A stretch of 35,953 nucleotides of DNA from an uncultured Lachnospiraceae bacterium (GTDB lineage Bacteria > Bacillota > Clostridia > Lachnospirales > Lachnospiraceae), in the NCBI GenBank assembly GCA_910587295.1, contig CAJULP010000057.1:1-35953 (forward strand), written 5' to 3'. The stretch's first letter is position 1. Each line of letters begins with the position of its first letter. The notes under the pieces were generated by a model. The model saw only the letters and a program-made list of their open reading frames with translations. It was not told where the DNA came from and did no database searches. Below are positions 7,232-15,020 of the stretch, piece by piece. The translations under genes were made by a program, and so were the position numbers.

Positions 7232-7271
7232 CATGCAAACGGATTTGCATGGAAAACAAACACATGGAGGT
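7232..7271 (+). promoter_or_regulatory. Two candidate CsrA-binding sites in the flagellin leader
   Basis: Site A is an 8-bp perfect stem (7232-7239 with 7244-7251) presenting a CGGA loop at 7240-7243. This is the classic hairpin-displayed GGA of CsrA targets. Site B, ACATGGAGGT at 7262-7271, matches the consensus ACANGGANGT exactly and covers the flagellin Shine-Dalgarno. The two GGA motifs are 25 nt apart. The arrangement resembles the hag leader of Bacillus subtilis, where CsrA bound at two such sites blocks ribosome entry. Function is inferred. Confidence 0.7.
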
Positions 7272-7278
7272 AATTATT

Positions 7279-8109
7279 ATGGTAGTACAACACAATTTAA
7301 CAGCAATGAACTCTAACAGGATGTTAGGACTGACGACCAAGACACAGGCGAAGTCAACAGAGAAGTTATCTTCCGGTTACAAGGTAAACCGTGCGGCGGA
7401 CGATGCGGCAGGGCTTGCAATCTCCGAAAAGATGAGACGCCAGATCAGGGGTCTTACACAGGCTTCTTTGAATGCACAGGACGGCATCAGCGCAGTGCAG
7501 ACCGCAGAAGGCGCTTTGAACGAAGTGCATGACATGCTCCAGAGAATGAATGAGCTTGCTGTTAAAGCTGCAAACGGCACAAACCAGTCAGAGGACCAGA
7601 GCTATATCCAGAGCGAAGTGGATGCTTTGATTGATGAGATCAACCGTGTGGCAGAGACAACATCTTTCAACGAGAAGATGCTCTTAAACGGAAGCTGGAG
7701 CGGTGGCGTTGACCTGCAGGTTGGTTCTGAAGGAACTACCGGAAACAGGATTTCCGTATCCATCAAATCTATGGATGCAGCAGGCATTTCAGTTGACACT
7801 TTAAAGAATAATGGTGTTACGTCACAGTCTGATGCGCAGGCTTCCATCAGTGTCATCAAATCAGCTATGACCGCAATCAGCAAACAGCGTTCTGACCTTG
7901 GTGCGATCCAGAACAGACTTGAGCACACCATCAATAACCTGGACAATGTGGTTGAGAACACTACGGCAGCAGAAAGCCAGATCCGTGATACCGATATGGC
8001 TACAGAGATGGTTAAGTACTCCAACAACAATATTCTGGCACAGGCAGGCCAGGCTATGCTTGCGCAGGCTAACCAGTCTAACCAGGGCGTATTGTCCTTA
8101 CTTGGCTAA
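7279..8109 (+). CDS. fliC: Flagellin, the flagellar filament protein
   Basis: This is a 276-residue flagellin. The N-terminal D0/D1 helices (MVVQHNLTAMNSNRMLG through MNELAVKAANGT, about 1-110) and the C-terminal D1/D0 helices (RSDLGAIQNRLEHTINNL to GVLSLLG, about 200-276) are both well conserved. The central variable part is short (about 140-190), so this is a compact flagellin of the Lachnospiraceae type. The start chosen has GGAGG 8 nt upstream; an earlier in-frame ATG at 7249 lies inside the regulatory hairpin and was not used. It lies downstream of csrA and is followed by a terminator and a glycosyltransferase island. I found no good sigma-28 promoter between csrA and this gene. Confidence 0.97.
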   Translation: MVVQHNLTAMNSNRMLGLTTKTQAKSTEKLSSGYKVNRAADDAAGLAISEKMRRQIRGLTQASLNAQDGISAVQTAEGALNEVHDMLQRMNELAVKAANGTNQSEDQSYIQSEVDALIDEINRVAETTSFNEKMLLNGSWSGGVDLQVGSEGTTGNRISVSIKSMDAAGISVDTLKNNGVTSQSDAQASISVIKSAMTAISKQRSDLGAIQNRLEHTINNLDNVVENTTAAESQIRDTDMATEMVKYSNNNILAQAGQAMLAQANQSNQGVLSLLG

Positions 8110-8133
8110 TCAGGATTGCGAAACTACCAATAG

Positions 8134-8164
8134 AAAAAGGGTTGGCTGTGGTCAGCCCTTTTTT
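8134..8164 (+). terminator. Intrinsic terminator after flagellin
   Basis: AAAAAGGGTTGG (8134-8145) pairs, with wobbles, with TCAGCCCTTTTT (8152-8163), ending in a run of six T. It lies 24 bp after the flagellin stop. It probably keeps flagellin transcripts abundant relative to the glycan genes that follow. Confidence 0.8.
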
Positions 8165-8178
8165 CTGTAGGGGGGATT

Positions 8179-8736
8179 ATGAGACTGGCAGAACAACACA
8201 AAGAACTACTGCGTTTAAAAAAGGAAATTGACCGAAGGCTTTTGGCAGGAACAAGTTTTGAGAAGATGAAGGAGCTGATGCTTTATCTGGCGCAGGATAA
8301 GGCATATCATAAGCTGAAATCATCAGAAAACCAGATGATCATGTTAGAGAGCTTTTTCAATATATGGCTGAAAGAGAAAAAAGAGCTTCCCGTATTAGGG
8401 ATAGAGACGGATATTTTTTATCAAATATCCTGTCTTGATGACGTGGAGCGTAAATACCAGAGGATAAAATACTGCGGTCTTAGGATAGAGAATGCTGTTT
8501 GGGATGAATACATAAGGCAGGCTCTTGGCTGGCTTGTGGAAGACAAGGTAAGCGGGATCGCTATTGGGAAGATCATTGTGGCCGAAACCCAAAAAAGAGA
8601 AGAAAACCTTTTGTATATTGCAGGGTATCTTGGGGAAACGGGAGATATGCTTAATGCCCTTTTGCTTTTGCGGTATGCGGATGAAGCCTTTCCCAGGAAG
8701 GAAAAACTGCTTTTAAAGGAGGCAGAAAATGGTTGA
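8179..8736 (+). CDS. Hypothetical protein at the head of the glycosylation island
   Basis: I do not recognise this 185-residue protein. It is predicted cytoplasmic: no signal peptide or membrane helix is seen, and it is rich in charged, probably helical stretches (EQHKELLRLKKEIDRRL at the start). The C-terminal part (GDMLNALLLLRYADEAFPRKEKLL) resembles a tetratricopeptide-like helical hairpin, but this is weak. A GGGGGGA ribosome site precedes the ATG. The gene overlaps the next glycosyltransferase by 8 bp, so it belongs to that operon and may act as a chaperone or partner for flagellin or a glycosyltransferase (inference from position only). Confidence 0.8.
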   Translation: MRLAEQHKELLRLKKEIDRRLLAGTSFEKMKELMLYLAQDKAYHKLKSSENQMIMLESFFNIWLKEKKELPVLGIETDIFYQISCLDDVERKYQRIKYCGLRIENAVWDEYIRQALGWLVEDKVSGIAIGKIIVAETQKREENLLYIAGYLGETGDMLNALLLLRYADEAFPRKEKLLLKEAENG

Positions 8737-10633
8737 CCGGAACAAGATCTGTTTTATCTTATGTACCAATGATGAACAGCAGTTGGACGAATGCATGATG
8801 TATTTAAGCCTGCTGCATGTTCCTGACGGTTTTTCCGTGGATGTAGTCACGGTGTGGGATGCAAAGTCTATGGCTTCCGGCTATAACGAGGGAATGTGTT
8901 CGTCGGATGCGAAGTATAAGATCTATCTGCATCAGGATACCTTTATCGTGGAACCGTTTTTTCTGGATAAATTGATAAAAATTTTTAAGAAAAACCCCAA
9001 GGTTGGAATGGTGGGGATTGTTGGCGCACCGAAATTGTCAAAGGATGGCGTGATGTGGCATGAGCCGCGGTGTGGGAATTTTTACCGTCTGGACGAATTG
9101 GCGGAAGCCGGGTTTGACGGGATTGAAAAGGTAAAGCGGGGGATCCGTGAAGTGGAAGTGGTTGACGGTTTTTTGATGGCAACGCAATACGATCTTCCAT
9201 GGCGTGAGGATTTATTCCATGGCTTTGATTTTTATGATGTATCCCAATGCCTGGAGTTTCGGCGGGCGGGATACCGGATCGTGGTTCCCGGACAAAAAAC
9301 AAATTGGGTGATCCATTCCTGCGGGGCTCCCGGTTTTTGGGATTATGAGAAAAACAGGAAGATCCTGCTTCGGGAATATCCGGAAATTGCCGCCGGTCAG
9401 CAGCACAGGAAACGGATTCTATTCCTGCACAGCAAGCAGATTCGGTCTATCGGGATTGCCGTTGCTCTGACCCAGCTTGGGCATAATGTGTTTATTCCGG
9501 CAGTGGAGATCACGTTAGAAAATGGCGGCAGTGCGGATTTACGGGATCAGGAAGCAGCGGAAGAGCTTTTGGAGGAAGGTCATTATGACCTGGCAGTGAC
9601 TTATGATTTCAGCCAGGGGCTGTCAAATGCCTGCCAGAATTTTAGGGTACCATATTACGCATGGGTTTACGATTCCCCACTTATGGGCCTATATAGTAAA
9701 GAAGCCTTACATGAAGTGAATTTTATCAGTGTATTTGACCGGAAGCAATATGACAGGTTAAAGCCTCTTGGATTAAAGCATTTGTTCTATCTGCCATTGG
9801 CTCCGGAGATAGACAATTTCGGTGCGGTACATATCGGTAAGAGGGATGAGAAAAAATATACCTGCGATGTGTCCTTTGTGGGGAGGCTATACAATAACCG
9901 GGGCTTTGAGGAAATTTTTGACGATGAGGGCGCAGGGTATCTGAAAGAGGCCCGGGGGATCATTGAGGAGATGGGATGTGTCTGGAAGGAAGGGGTATCC
10001 ATATTTGACAAGGCGTCAGAAGGGCTGATCGATTATATGGCATCGAAACAGTCGGAGGATACCTGGGAATCCTGGAATATAAGCCGGCGCTATTTCTGTG
10101 AAAGCATGAGGCTTGCAAGGAAATGCAACGAGGTGGAACGGGTAAAGATCTTAGAAGCGCTGCAGGAAAAATTTCCGGTAGTCCTTTATGCGGATGCATC
10201 GGCAAAGCAGGTCTTAAAAAGCATCACAGTGAAACCGTGGCTTGATTATGGAACGGAAATGCCCAAGGTTTTTTATTTGAGCAAAATTAATTTAAACATT
10301 ACTTCCAGGAGCATTGAGAGCGGAATCCCGCTGCGAGTCTGGGATATCATGGCGGTAGGCGGATTTTGCCTGACCAATTACCAGCCGGAGCTTGAGGAGT
10401 ATTTTGAGATAGGAAAAGATCTGGAAGTTTATCATGACTTAAAAGAAATGGAAGAAAAAATTGCCTACTACCTTGCAAACGACGACAAGAGGATCCGGAT
10501 TGCCATTAACGGTTATAAGAAGGTAAGGGAAAAGCATTCATTAAAAACACGGATCATGGAAATGCTGGATGTTGTTTTTGGAAAAGACGGGGGATTGGAT
10601 GAGCCGGAGTGTGGAGATGTTGAAAAGTCTTAA
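8729..10633 (+). CDS. Two-domain glycosyltransferase (GT-A-like plus CgeB-like GT-B)
   Basis: This 634-residue protein appears to contain two glycosyltransferase domains. Residues about 5-225 resemble the GT2-like family with KYKIYLHQDTFIV, GVMWHEP and DLPWREDLFHGFDFYD motifs. Residues about 235-625 resemble CgeB/DUF3880 glycosyltransferases (VPYYAWVYDSPLMGLY, CDVSFVGRLYNN, SGIPLRVWDIMAVGGFCLTNYQPELEEYF). Both halves have separate homologues in the same cluster, at 17408-18067 and 18064-19200. No membrane helices are seen, so it should act in the cytoplasm, plausibly adding successive sugars to flagellin before export. An AAGGAGG site lies in the end of the previous gene. Confidence 0.88.
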   Translation: MVDRNKICFILCTNDEQQLDECMMYLSLLHVPDGFSVDVVTVWDAKSMASGYNEGMCSSDAKYKIYLHQDTFIVEPFFLDKLIKIFKKNPKVGMVGIVGAPKLSKDGVMWHEPRCGNFYRLDELAEAGFDGIEKVKRGIREVEVVDGFLMATQYDLPWREDLFHGFDFYDVSQCLEFRRAGYRIVVPGQKTNWVIHSCGAPGFWDYEKNRKILLREYPEIAAGQQHRKRILFLHSKQIRSIGIAVALTQLGHNVFIPAVEITLENGGSADLRDQEAAEELLEEGHYDLAVTYDFSQGLSNACQNFRVPYYAWVYDSPLMGLYSKEALHEVNFISVFDRKQYDRLKPLGLKHLFYLPLAPEIDNFGAVHIGKRDEKKYTCDVSFVGRLYNNRGFEEIFDDEGAGYLKEARGIIEEMGCVWKEGVSIFDKASEGLIDYMASKQSEDTWESWNISRRYFCESMRLARKCNEVERVKILEALQEKFPVVLYADASAKQVLKSITVKPWLDYGTEMPKVFYLSKINLNITSRSIESGIPLRVWDIMAVGGFCLTNYQPELEEYFEIGKDLEVYHDLKEMEEKIAYYLANDDKRIRIAINGYKKVREKHSLKTRIMEMLDVVFGKDGGLDEPECGDVEKS

Positions 10634-11669
10634 GGATCGTGTCGGGAAAGGAACACTGCCGCCAGGGCAGTTTCCGGTAAAAGACGTGGCTGAGCTTATC
10701 TATGCGGAGCATAAGGGCTGGCTGGACGGCCTTGCGCAGCAGATCAGTGAATACGAATCCATCTATGAAAAAGGGATTGGCATGGCTTCCCGCAAGGGAG
10801 AGAAGGAGATGCTGGTAAGGATGATAGGGGAACTGGCGGATGATTTGGAGACCATAGACGGGAACGGGGTGTTTTTGGATCAGGAACGGCTGAAAAGGGT
10901 GGAAGAGGATACGGAATGGCCCATGGTCCGTGAGTTTCAAAAATATGCAAAGAAAGCTTATGAAACCTATCCCTTCCATGACCGCTCTCCGGAAAATGCT
11001 TTTCTTGGAAAAGGGGTGATCTACACGGTGGTCACAGGCGGATATGACGTGCTTTGCGCACCGGAATATAGGGATGAAGGGTTTGATTATATCTGCTTTA
11101 CGGATGATCGAAATCTTACGTCTGATGTGTGGACCATGCGGTATGTGGAAAACGAGGAAGGGCTGGACCCGGCCCGGCTTTCCAGAAAGTATAAAATTTT
11201 ATGCCACAAGTTTTTGGAGGAGTATGACTTTTCTATCTATATTGACGGAAAAGTACAGATTATAGGCGATCTGTGGAAATATATGGAGACATACAGCCGG
11301 GGAAGTTCTATGCTATGTTTCCCTCATTTTGTCAGGGAATGTGCCTACGAAGAAGCAAGGGTCTGTGCGTCAATTGGCAAAGATGACCCGGAGATCATAA
11401 GAAGACAGATGGAAGGTTATGCCAGGGAAGGATATCCGGAAAGAAACGGGCTTACAGACTGCGCCTGCCTGATACGGGAACATTATGATACTGTTCTGCA
11501 AAGGGTGATGGAGTGCTGGTGGAGGGAAGTCAAAAACAAAAGCAGGCGTGACCAGCTCAGCTTTGGGTATGCCTGCTGGAAAAATGGGTTCCACTACGAT
11601 CTTTGCGACCTTTATACCTACAAAAATGAGTATTTACGCAAGAACAGAAGCTGGGAAAAACCGTATTAA
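10599..11669 (+). CDS. Glycosyltransferase-like protein (DUF616/TOD1-like C-terminal region)
   Basis: This protein has about 356 residues. The N-terminal third is helical and not recognised. From about residue 135 it reads VIYTVVTGGYDVL, DYICFTDDRNL, ILCHKFLEEYDFSIYIDGKVQI and later DQLSFGYACWKN. That is the pattern of DUF616-type glycosyltransferases, in which the D-x-D-like YIDGKVQI element would bind the sugar nucleotide. The start is uncertain: ATGs at 10569, 10599 and 10617 are in frame. 10599 has GGGGG 5 nt upstream, while 10617 has GGAG at a better distance. All overlap the preceding gene, so translation is probably coupled. Confidence 0.8.
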   Translation: MSRSVEMLKSLKDRVGKGTLPPGQFPVKDVAELIYAEHKGWLDGLAQQISEYESIYEKGIGMASRKGEKEMLVRMIGELADDLETIDGNGVFLDQERLKRVEEDTEWPMVREFQKYAKKAYETYPFHDRSPENAFLGKGVIYTVVTGGYDVLCAPEYRDEGFDYICFTDDRNLTSDVWTMRYVENEEGLDPARLSRKYKILCHKFLEEYDFSIYIDGKVQIIGDLWKYMETYSRGSSMLCFPHFVRECAYEEARVCASIGKDDPEIIRRQMEGYAREGYPERNGLTDCACLIREHYDTVLQRVMECWWREVKNKSRRDQLSFGYACWKNGFHYDLCDLYTYKNEYLRKNRSWEKPY

Positions 11670-11697
11670 TAGGAAGCAGGATTGGGGGAAATGAAAA

Positions 11698-12666
11698 GTG
11701 AACGACAGGCCATTAAGAGTCAGGATCATCAATTACGAAGGGGGAGGCTGGATCCTGACGAAATTTGCACAGCGGTTAAAAGATCATCTGAATGAATTGG
11801 GCGCATTGGCGGATTTAGGTGGGATCGATCCGGGGGCAGACATTAACCATCATATTCCATACCATCCGTACCGCCCGCTAAGGAGCTTTAACGATACCCT
11901 TATGATCACCCATGTAGATACCGGGCAGAAGATAGAATTGCTCAGGCAGCAGCTTGAAACAGCCAAAATGGGGATCTGCATGTCAAAAGACACATTAAAT
12001 TATCTGGTGCAGACAGGAGGAATCCCCAGGGAGAAGCTTTGCTATGTCAATCCTGCCCATGACGGAAACATGTGTCCGAAAAAATATGTTATCGGTATTA
12101 CCCATAGGTGCTATGATTCCTACGACCTGCGGAAACGGACCAACTCGCTTTTAGAGATGCTAAACGGGGTAGATCCGGCTTTTTTTCAATTTAAGATTAT
12201 GGGGGCGGGATGGCAGGACATTGTAGCAAAAATGCGGGAAAAGGGATTTGAGGTTTATTATTACGACGAGTTTGACTATATGCAGTACCATGAGCTGATT
12301 CCTTCATTGGATCTTTATTTGTTTTTCGGGTTTGACGAAGGATCCATGGGATTTTTGGATGCCTTATCGGCAGGGGTAAAGACCATCGTCACACCCCAGG
12401 GGTTCCATCTGGATGTGGAAAAGGGGATTGACTATAGCTGCCGGACCATCGACCAGTTCACTAACGTTTTGTATGACCTGCAGTATGAAAGAGAAAAAAG
12501 GATTGCATCCGTTGCGGACTGGACATGGGATAATTATGCGAAAAAGCATATGGAAGTCTGGGAGTATCTTTTGGGGAGAAGGCCGTTAAGGGAGTTGTAC
12601 CAAAACCAGCTGAAATATGAGGACGGGATCTTTTCCTGTCTGCTTACGGATAACACCATATGGTAA
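11698..12666 (+). CDS. Glycosyltransferase, GT-B-like
   Basis: This 322-residue protein starts with GTG behind a GGGGGA site. The N-terminal part has VRIINYEGGGWILTKFAQRL, a usual opening for GT-B enzymes. The second half has FFQFKIMGAGWQDIVAKM followed by YHELIPSLDLYLFFGFDEGSMGFLDALSAGVKTI. That matches the donor-binding domain of GT4-type enzymes, with the E-G-S-M-G stretch standing for the usual E-G-x-G-x-x-x-x-E-A region. The acceptor is unknown. It sits mid-island, so a role in building the flagellin glycan is likely. Confidence 0.78.
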   Translation: MNDRPLRVRIINYEGGGWILTKFAQRLKDHLNELGALADLGGIDPGADINHHIPYHPYRPLRSFNDTLMITHVDTGQKIELLRQQLETAKMGICMSKDTLNYLVQTGGIPREKLCYVNPAHDGNMCPKKYVIGITHRCYDSYDLRKRTNSLLEMLNGVDPAFFQFKIMGAGWQDIVAKMREKGFEVYYYDEFDYMQYHELIPSLDLYLFFGFDEGSMGFLDALSAGVKTIVTPQGFHLDVEKGIDYSCRTIDQFTNVLYDLQYEREKRIASVADWTWDNYAKKHMEVWEYLLGRRPLRELYQNQLKYEDGIFSCLLTDNTIW

Positions 12667-12679
12667 CGGGGGATTTCAT

Positions 12680-13084
12680 ATGATAGAAAAAGTATATTGC
12701 ATGGAAGAGATAGCTGCCATTATTATCAGGCACACGTTTGATAAAGATGGCATTGAGTTTGTGACGCCGGGAGATTTTTCACAGCAGATGGCGTATATGC
12801 ACCACCCAAAAGGACATCAGATCATTCCTCATTTTCACAATAAAGTGGAAAGGACTGTGCATTTTACGCAGGAAATTCTGATGATCAAAAAAGGGAAGCT
12901 CAGGGTGGATTTTTATGACGGAAAATGCAGATTTCAAAAGTCTGCCGTGCTTGAGGAAGGGGATGTGATCCTGCTTGCCGGAGGCGGTCACGGGTTTGAA
13001 ATTTTAGAAGAAACGGTGATGATTGAGATTAAACAGGGGCCTTATGCGGGGGATGCCGACAAGACAAGGTTTGAACCGGCGTGA
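12680..13084 (+). CDS. Cupin-domain protein
   Basis: This is a 134-residue single-domain cupin. Motif 1 is IIPHFHNKVERTVHFTQEILMIKKGKLRV (H-x-H then a spaced E) and motif 2 is GDVILLAGGGHGFEIL with a final His, so the metal ligands are present. The ATG at 12680 follows GGGGGATTTC; an upstream ATG at 12617 lies within the previous gene and was rejected. Cupins in sugar clusters are often nucleotide-sugar isomerases or epimerases or carbohydrate-binding metalloproteins (family knowledge). Which one this is cannot be told. Confidence 0.8.
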   Translation: MIEKVYCMEEIAAIIIRHTFDKDGIEFVTPGDFSQQMAYMHHPKGHQIIPHFHNKVERTVHFTQEILMIKKGKLRVDFYDGKCRFQKSAVLEEGDVILLAGGGHGFEILEETVMIEIKQGPYAGDADKTRFEPA

Positions 13085-13103
13085 TGGAAAGTGTGGGAAT
13101 ATA

Positions 13104-13865
13104 ATGAAAGAATTTCAGGATTATGCGAATTATTACGATGCTTTTTATAAGGATAAGGATTATGAAAAAGAAGCAAAGGACGCAGAGCAGATCATTAAGA
13201 ACTTGGGGGATGGGAAGGTCTTGTCTGTTCTGGATATGGGGTGCGGAACAGGAAGGCATGATGAAGTGTTTGCAAGAGATGGTTGTCAAGTGACAGGGAT
13301 AGATATCAGTTCCCGTATGATCGCGGAGGCCAAAAAGAATAACGGCCAAAAAGGATTTTCCATTGAGTATGAAGTGGCGGATGTCAGGAATTACAGGAGC
13401 GAGAAGCATTATGACGGGGTAGTGTCGCTGTTTCATGTGATGAGCTACCAAAATACAAATGAAGATATCATAAGGGCTTTCCAAACGGCATCGAAGGCGT
13501 TAAGAAAAGGCGGGATCTTCGTGTTTGATTTTTGGTACGGTCCGGGCGTGTTAAGCGATAAGCCGTCCGTCCGGGTGAGGGAAGCGGAAGATGCCGGTTG
13601 CAGGTTATGCAGGATTGCTGAGCCGGTAATGCATGTGGAAGAAAATGTGGTGGATGTGAATTACAAAATATTTGTGATGGATAAAAAGACCGGGATAACA
13701 AAAACGGTGGAAGAAGTTCACAAAATGCGATATTTTTTTATCCCGGAGCTAAGGTTTTATCTGCATAACGCAGGGCTGGATTTTTTGGAATGTCTGGATT
13801 GCAATACACTGCAAAAGACAGATTTTGATTCCTGGACGGCAGTCTGTGCGGCAAGAAAAGTATAG
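13104..13865 (+). CDS. Class I SAM-dependent methyltransferase
   Basis: This is a 253-residue Rossmann-fold methyltransferase. The SAM-binding motif I is VLDMGCGTGRHDEVFARDG at about 43-61, followed by the acidic strand end GIDIS and the motif-IV-like region KHYDGVVSLFHVMSYQ. No membrane segment is seen. The start is the ATG at 13104; the upstream in-frame extension lies inside the cupin gene. With the aminotransferase immediately downstream (8 bp) it could N- or O-methylate the amino sugar made for the glycan (inference). Confidence 0.88.
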   Translation: MKEFQDYANYYDAFYKDKDYEKEAKDAEQIIKNLGDGKVLSVLDMGCGTGRHDEVFARDGCQVTGIDISSRMIAEAKKNNGQKGFSIEYEVADVRNYRSEKHYDGVVSLFHVMSYQNTNEDIIRAFQTASKALRKGGIFVFDFWYGPGVLSDKPSVRVREAEDAGCRLCRIAEPVMHVEENVVDVNYKIFVMDKKTGITKTVEEVHKMRYFFIPELRFYLHNAGLDFLECLDCNTLQKTDFDSWTAVCAARKV

Positions 13866-13873
13866 GGGGAAAT

Positions 13874-14992
13874 ATGGATCAATTTATACCGATTAATGAA
13901 CCGCTGCTTGGCGGGAATGAAAAGAAATATTTGTGCGAATGCATTGACAGCGGATGGATTTCCTCGGAAGGACCTTATGTGGAGCGGTTTGAGAAGGGGA
14001 TGGCGGTTTATACCGGGAGAAAGTATGGGATTGCGGTAAGCAGCGGAACCTCCGCATTAGAAACCGCTGTGCAGGCATTGGAGCTGCCCAAAGGAAGTGA
14101 AGTAATCCTGCCTGCCTTTACGATCATTTCCTGTGCGCAGGCAGTGGTTAAGGCCGGACTGGTTCCGGTGGTGGTTGACTGCATGGAAGACACCTGGAAT
14201 ATGGACGTGTCACAGATAGAGGAAAAGATAACGGAAAAGACTGCCGCTATTATGGCGGTGCATATTTACGGAATCACGGTGGATATGGATCCAGTGCTTT
14301 TGTTAGCTCGAAAGTACGGGCTGAAGGTAATCGAAGATGCCGCCCAGGCCCACGGGCAGACTTATAAAGGAAAACGCTGCGGCAGTTTTGGAGATGTGAG
14401 TATTTTCAGTTTTTATCCCAATAAACTAATCGCATGCGGGGAAGGCGGCATGGTCCTGACGGATGATGCAAAACTGGCAGACCGGTGCCGCAAGATCAGG
14501 AACCTTTGTTTTTTACCGGAAAGAAGGTTCGTCCACGAAGAATTGGGAAGCAATTTCAGGATGACAAACATGCAGGCGGCAATCGGATGTGCGCAATTGG
14601 AAAGAATTGAGGAGGCAATCCTTAAAAAACGGGAAATTGGGAGATTTTACAAGGAACACTTAAAACAGGCGGAAGGTGTGCTATGCCAGAGTGTTGAACG
14701 AACCGAGTATTGTGACAATATTTACTGGGTTTATGGAGTTGTGCTGGAACATACCAAAATGGATGCCGGACAGGCCATGGAAAAGCTGCGAAAGCGGGGC
14801 ATTGGTACCAGGCCCTTCTTTTATCCGATCCAGAAACAGCCGGTATTTTTGAAAATGGGATTGTTTCAGGGGGAAGCATGTCCTGTGTCCGAGAAGATTG
14901 CCGAAAAGGGTTTTTATATTCCCAGCGGGCTTGGGCTTACAGAGGAGAAAATGCAAAAAGTGGCGCAGGTGATGCTGGAGGAGTTCTCATAG
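13874..14992 (+). CDS. DegT/DnrJ/EryC1/StrS-family PLP-dependent sugar aminotransferase
   Basis: This is a 372-residue enzyme of normal family length. Family marks are FIPINEPLLGGNE at the start, AVSSGTSALE for phosphate binding, D155 in VIEDAAQAHG contacting the cofactor pyridine, and K184 in FSFYPNKLIACGEGG forming the Schiff base. These enzymes convert keto-sugar nucleotides to amino sugars (perosamine- or viosamine-like). The dehydratase that would supply a keto-sugar is not in this window. GGGGGA lies before the ATG. Its presence indicates that the transferred glycan contains an amino sugar. Confidence 0.92.
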   Translation: MDQFIPINEPLLGGNEKKYLCECIDSGWISSEGPYVERFEKGMAVYTGRKYGIAVSSGTSALETAVQALELPKGSEVILPAFTIISCAQAVVKAGLVPVVVDCMEDTWNMDVSQIEEKITEKTAAIMAVHIYGITVDMDPVLLLARKYGLKVIEDAAQAHGQTYKGKRCGSFGDVSIFSFYPNKLIACGEGGMVLTDDAKLADRCRKIRNLCFLPERRFVHEELGSNFRMTNMQAAIGCAQLERIEEAILKKREIGRFYKEHLKQAEGVLCQSVERTEYCDNIYWVYGVVLEHTKMDAGQAMEKLRKRGIGTRPFFYPIQKQPVFLKMGLFQGEACPVSEKIAEKGFYIPSGLGLTEEKMQKVAQVMLEEFS

Positions 14993-15020
14993 CGTGGCCC
15001 TGGGAAGTATGGGAGATTTT

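Noticed and set aside
7249..7278. Upstream ATG for flagellin giving ten extra residues.
   Set aside because: It lies in the regulatory stem, lacks a ribosome site, and the next ATG gives the standard MVVQHNL flagellin start.
7602..8030. Minus-strand frame across flagellin.
   Set aside because: It is antisense to a highly conserved coding region and low-complexity Ser/Leu-rich, a usual shadow.
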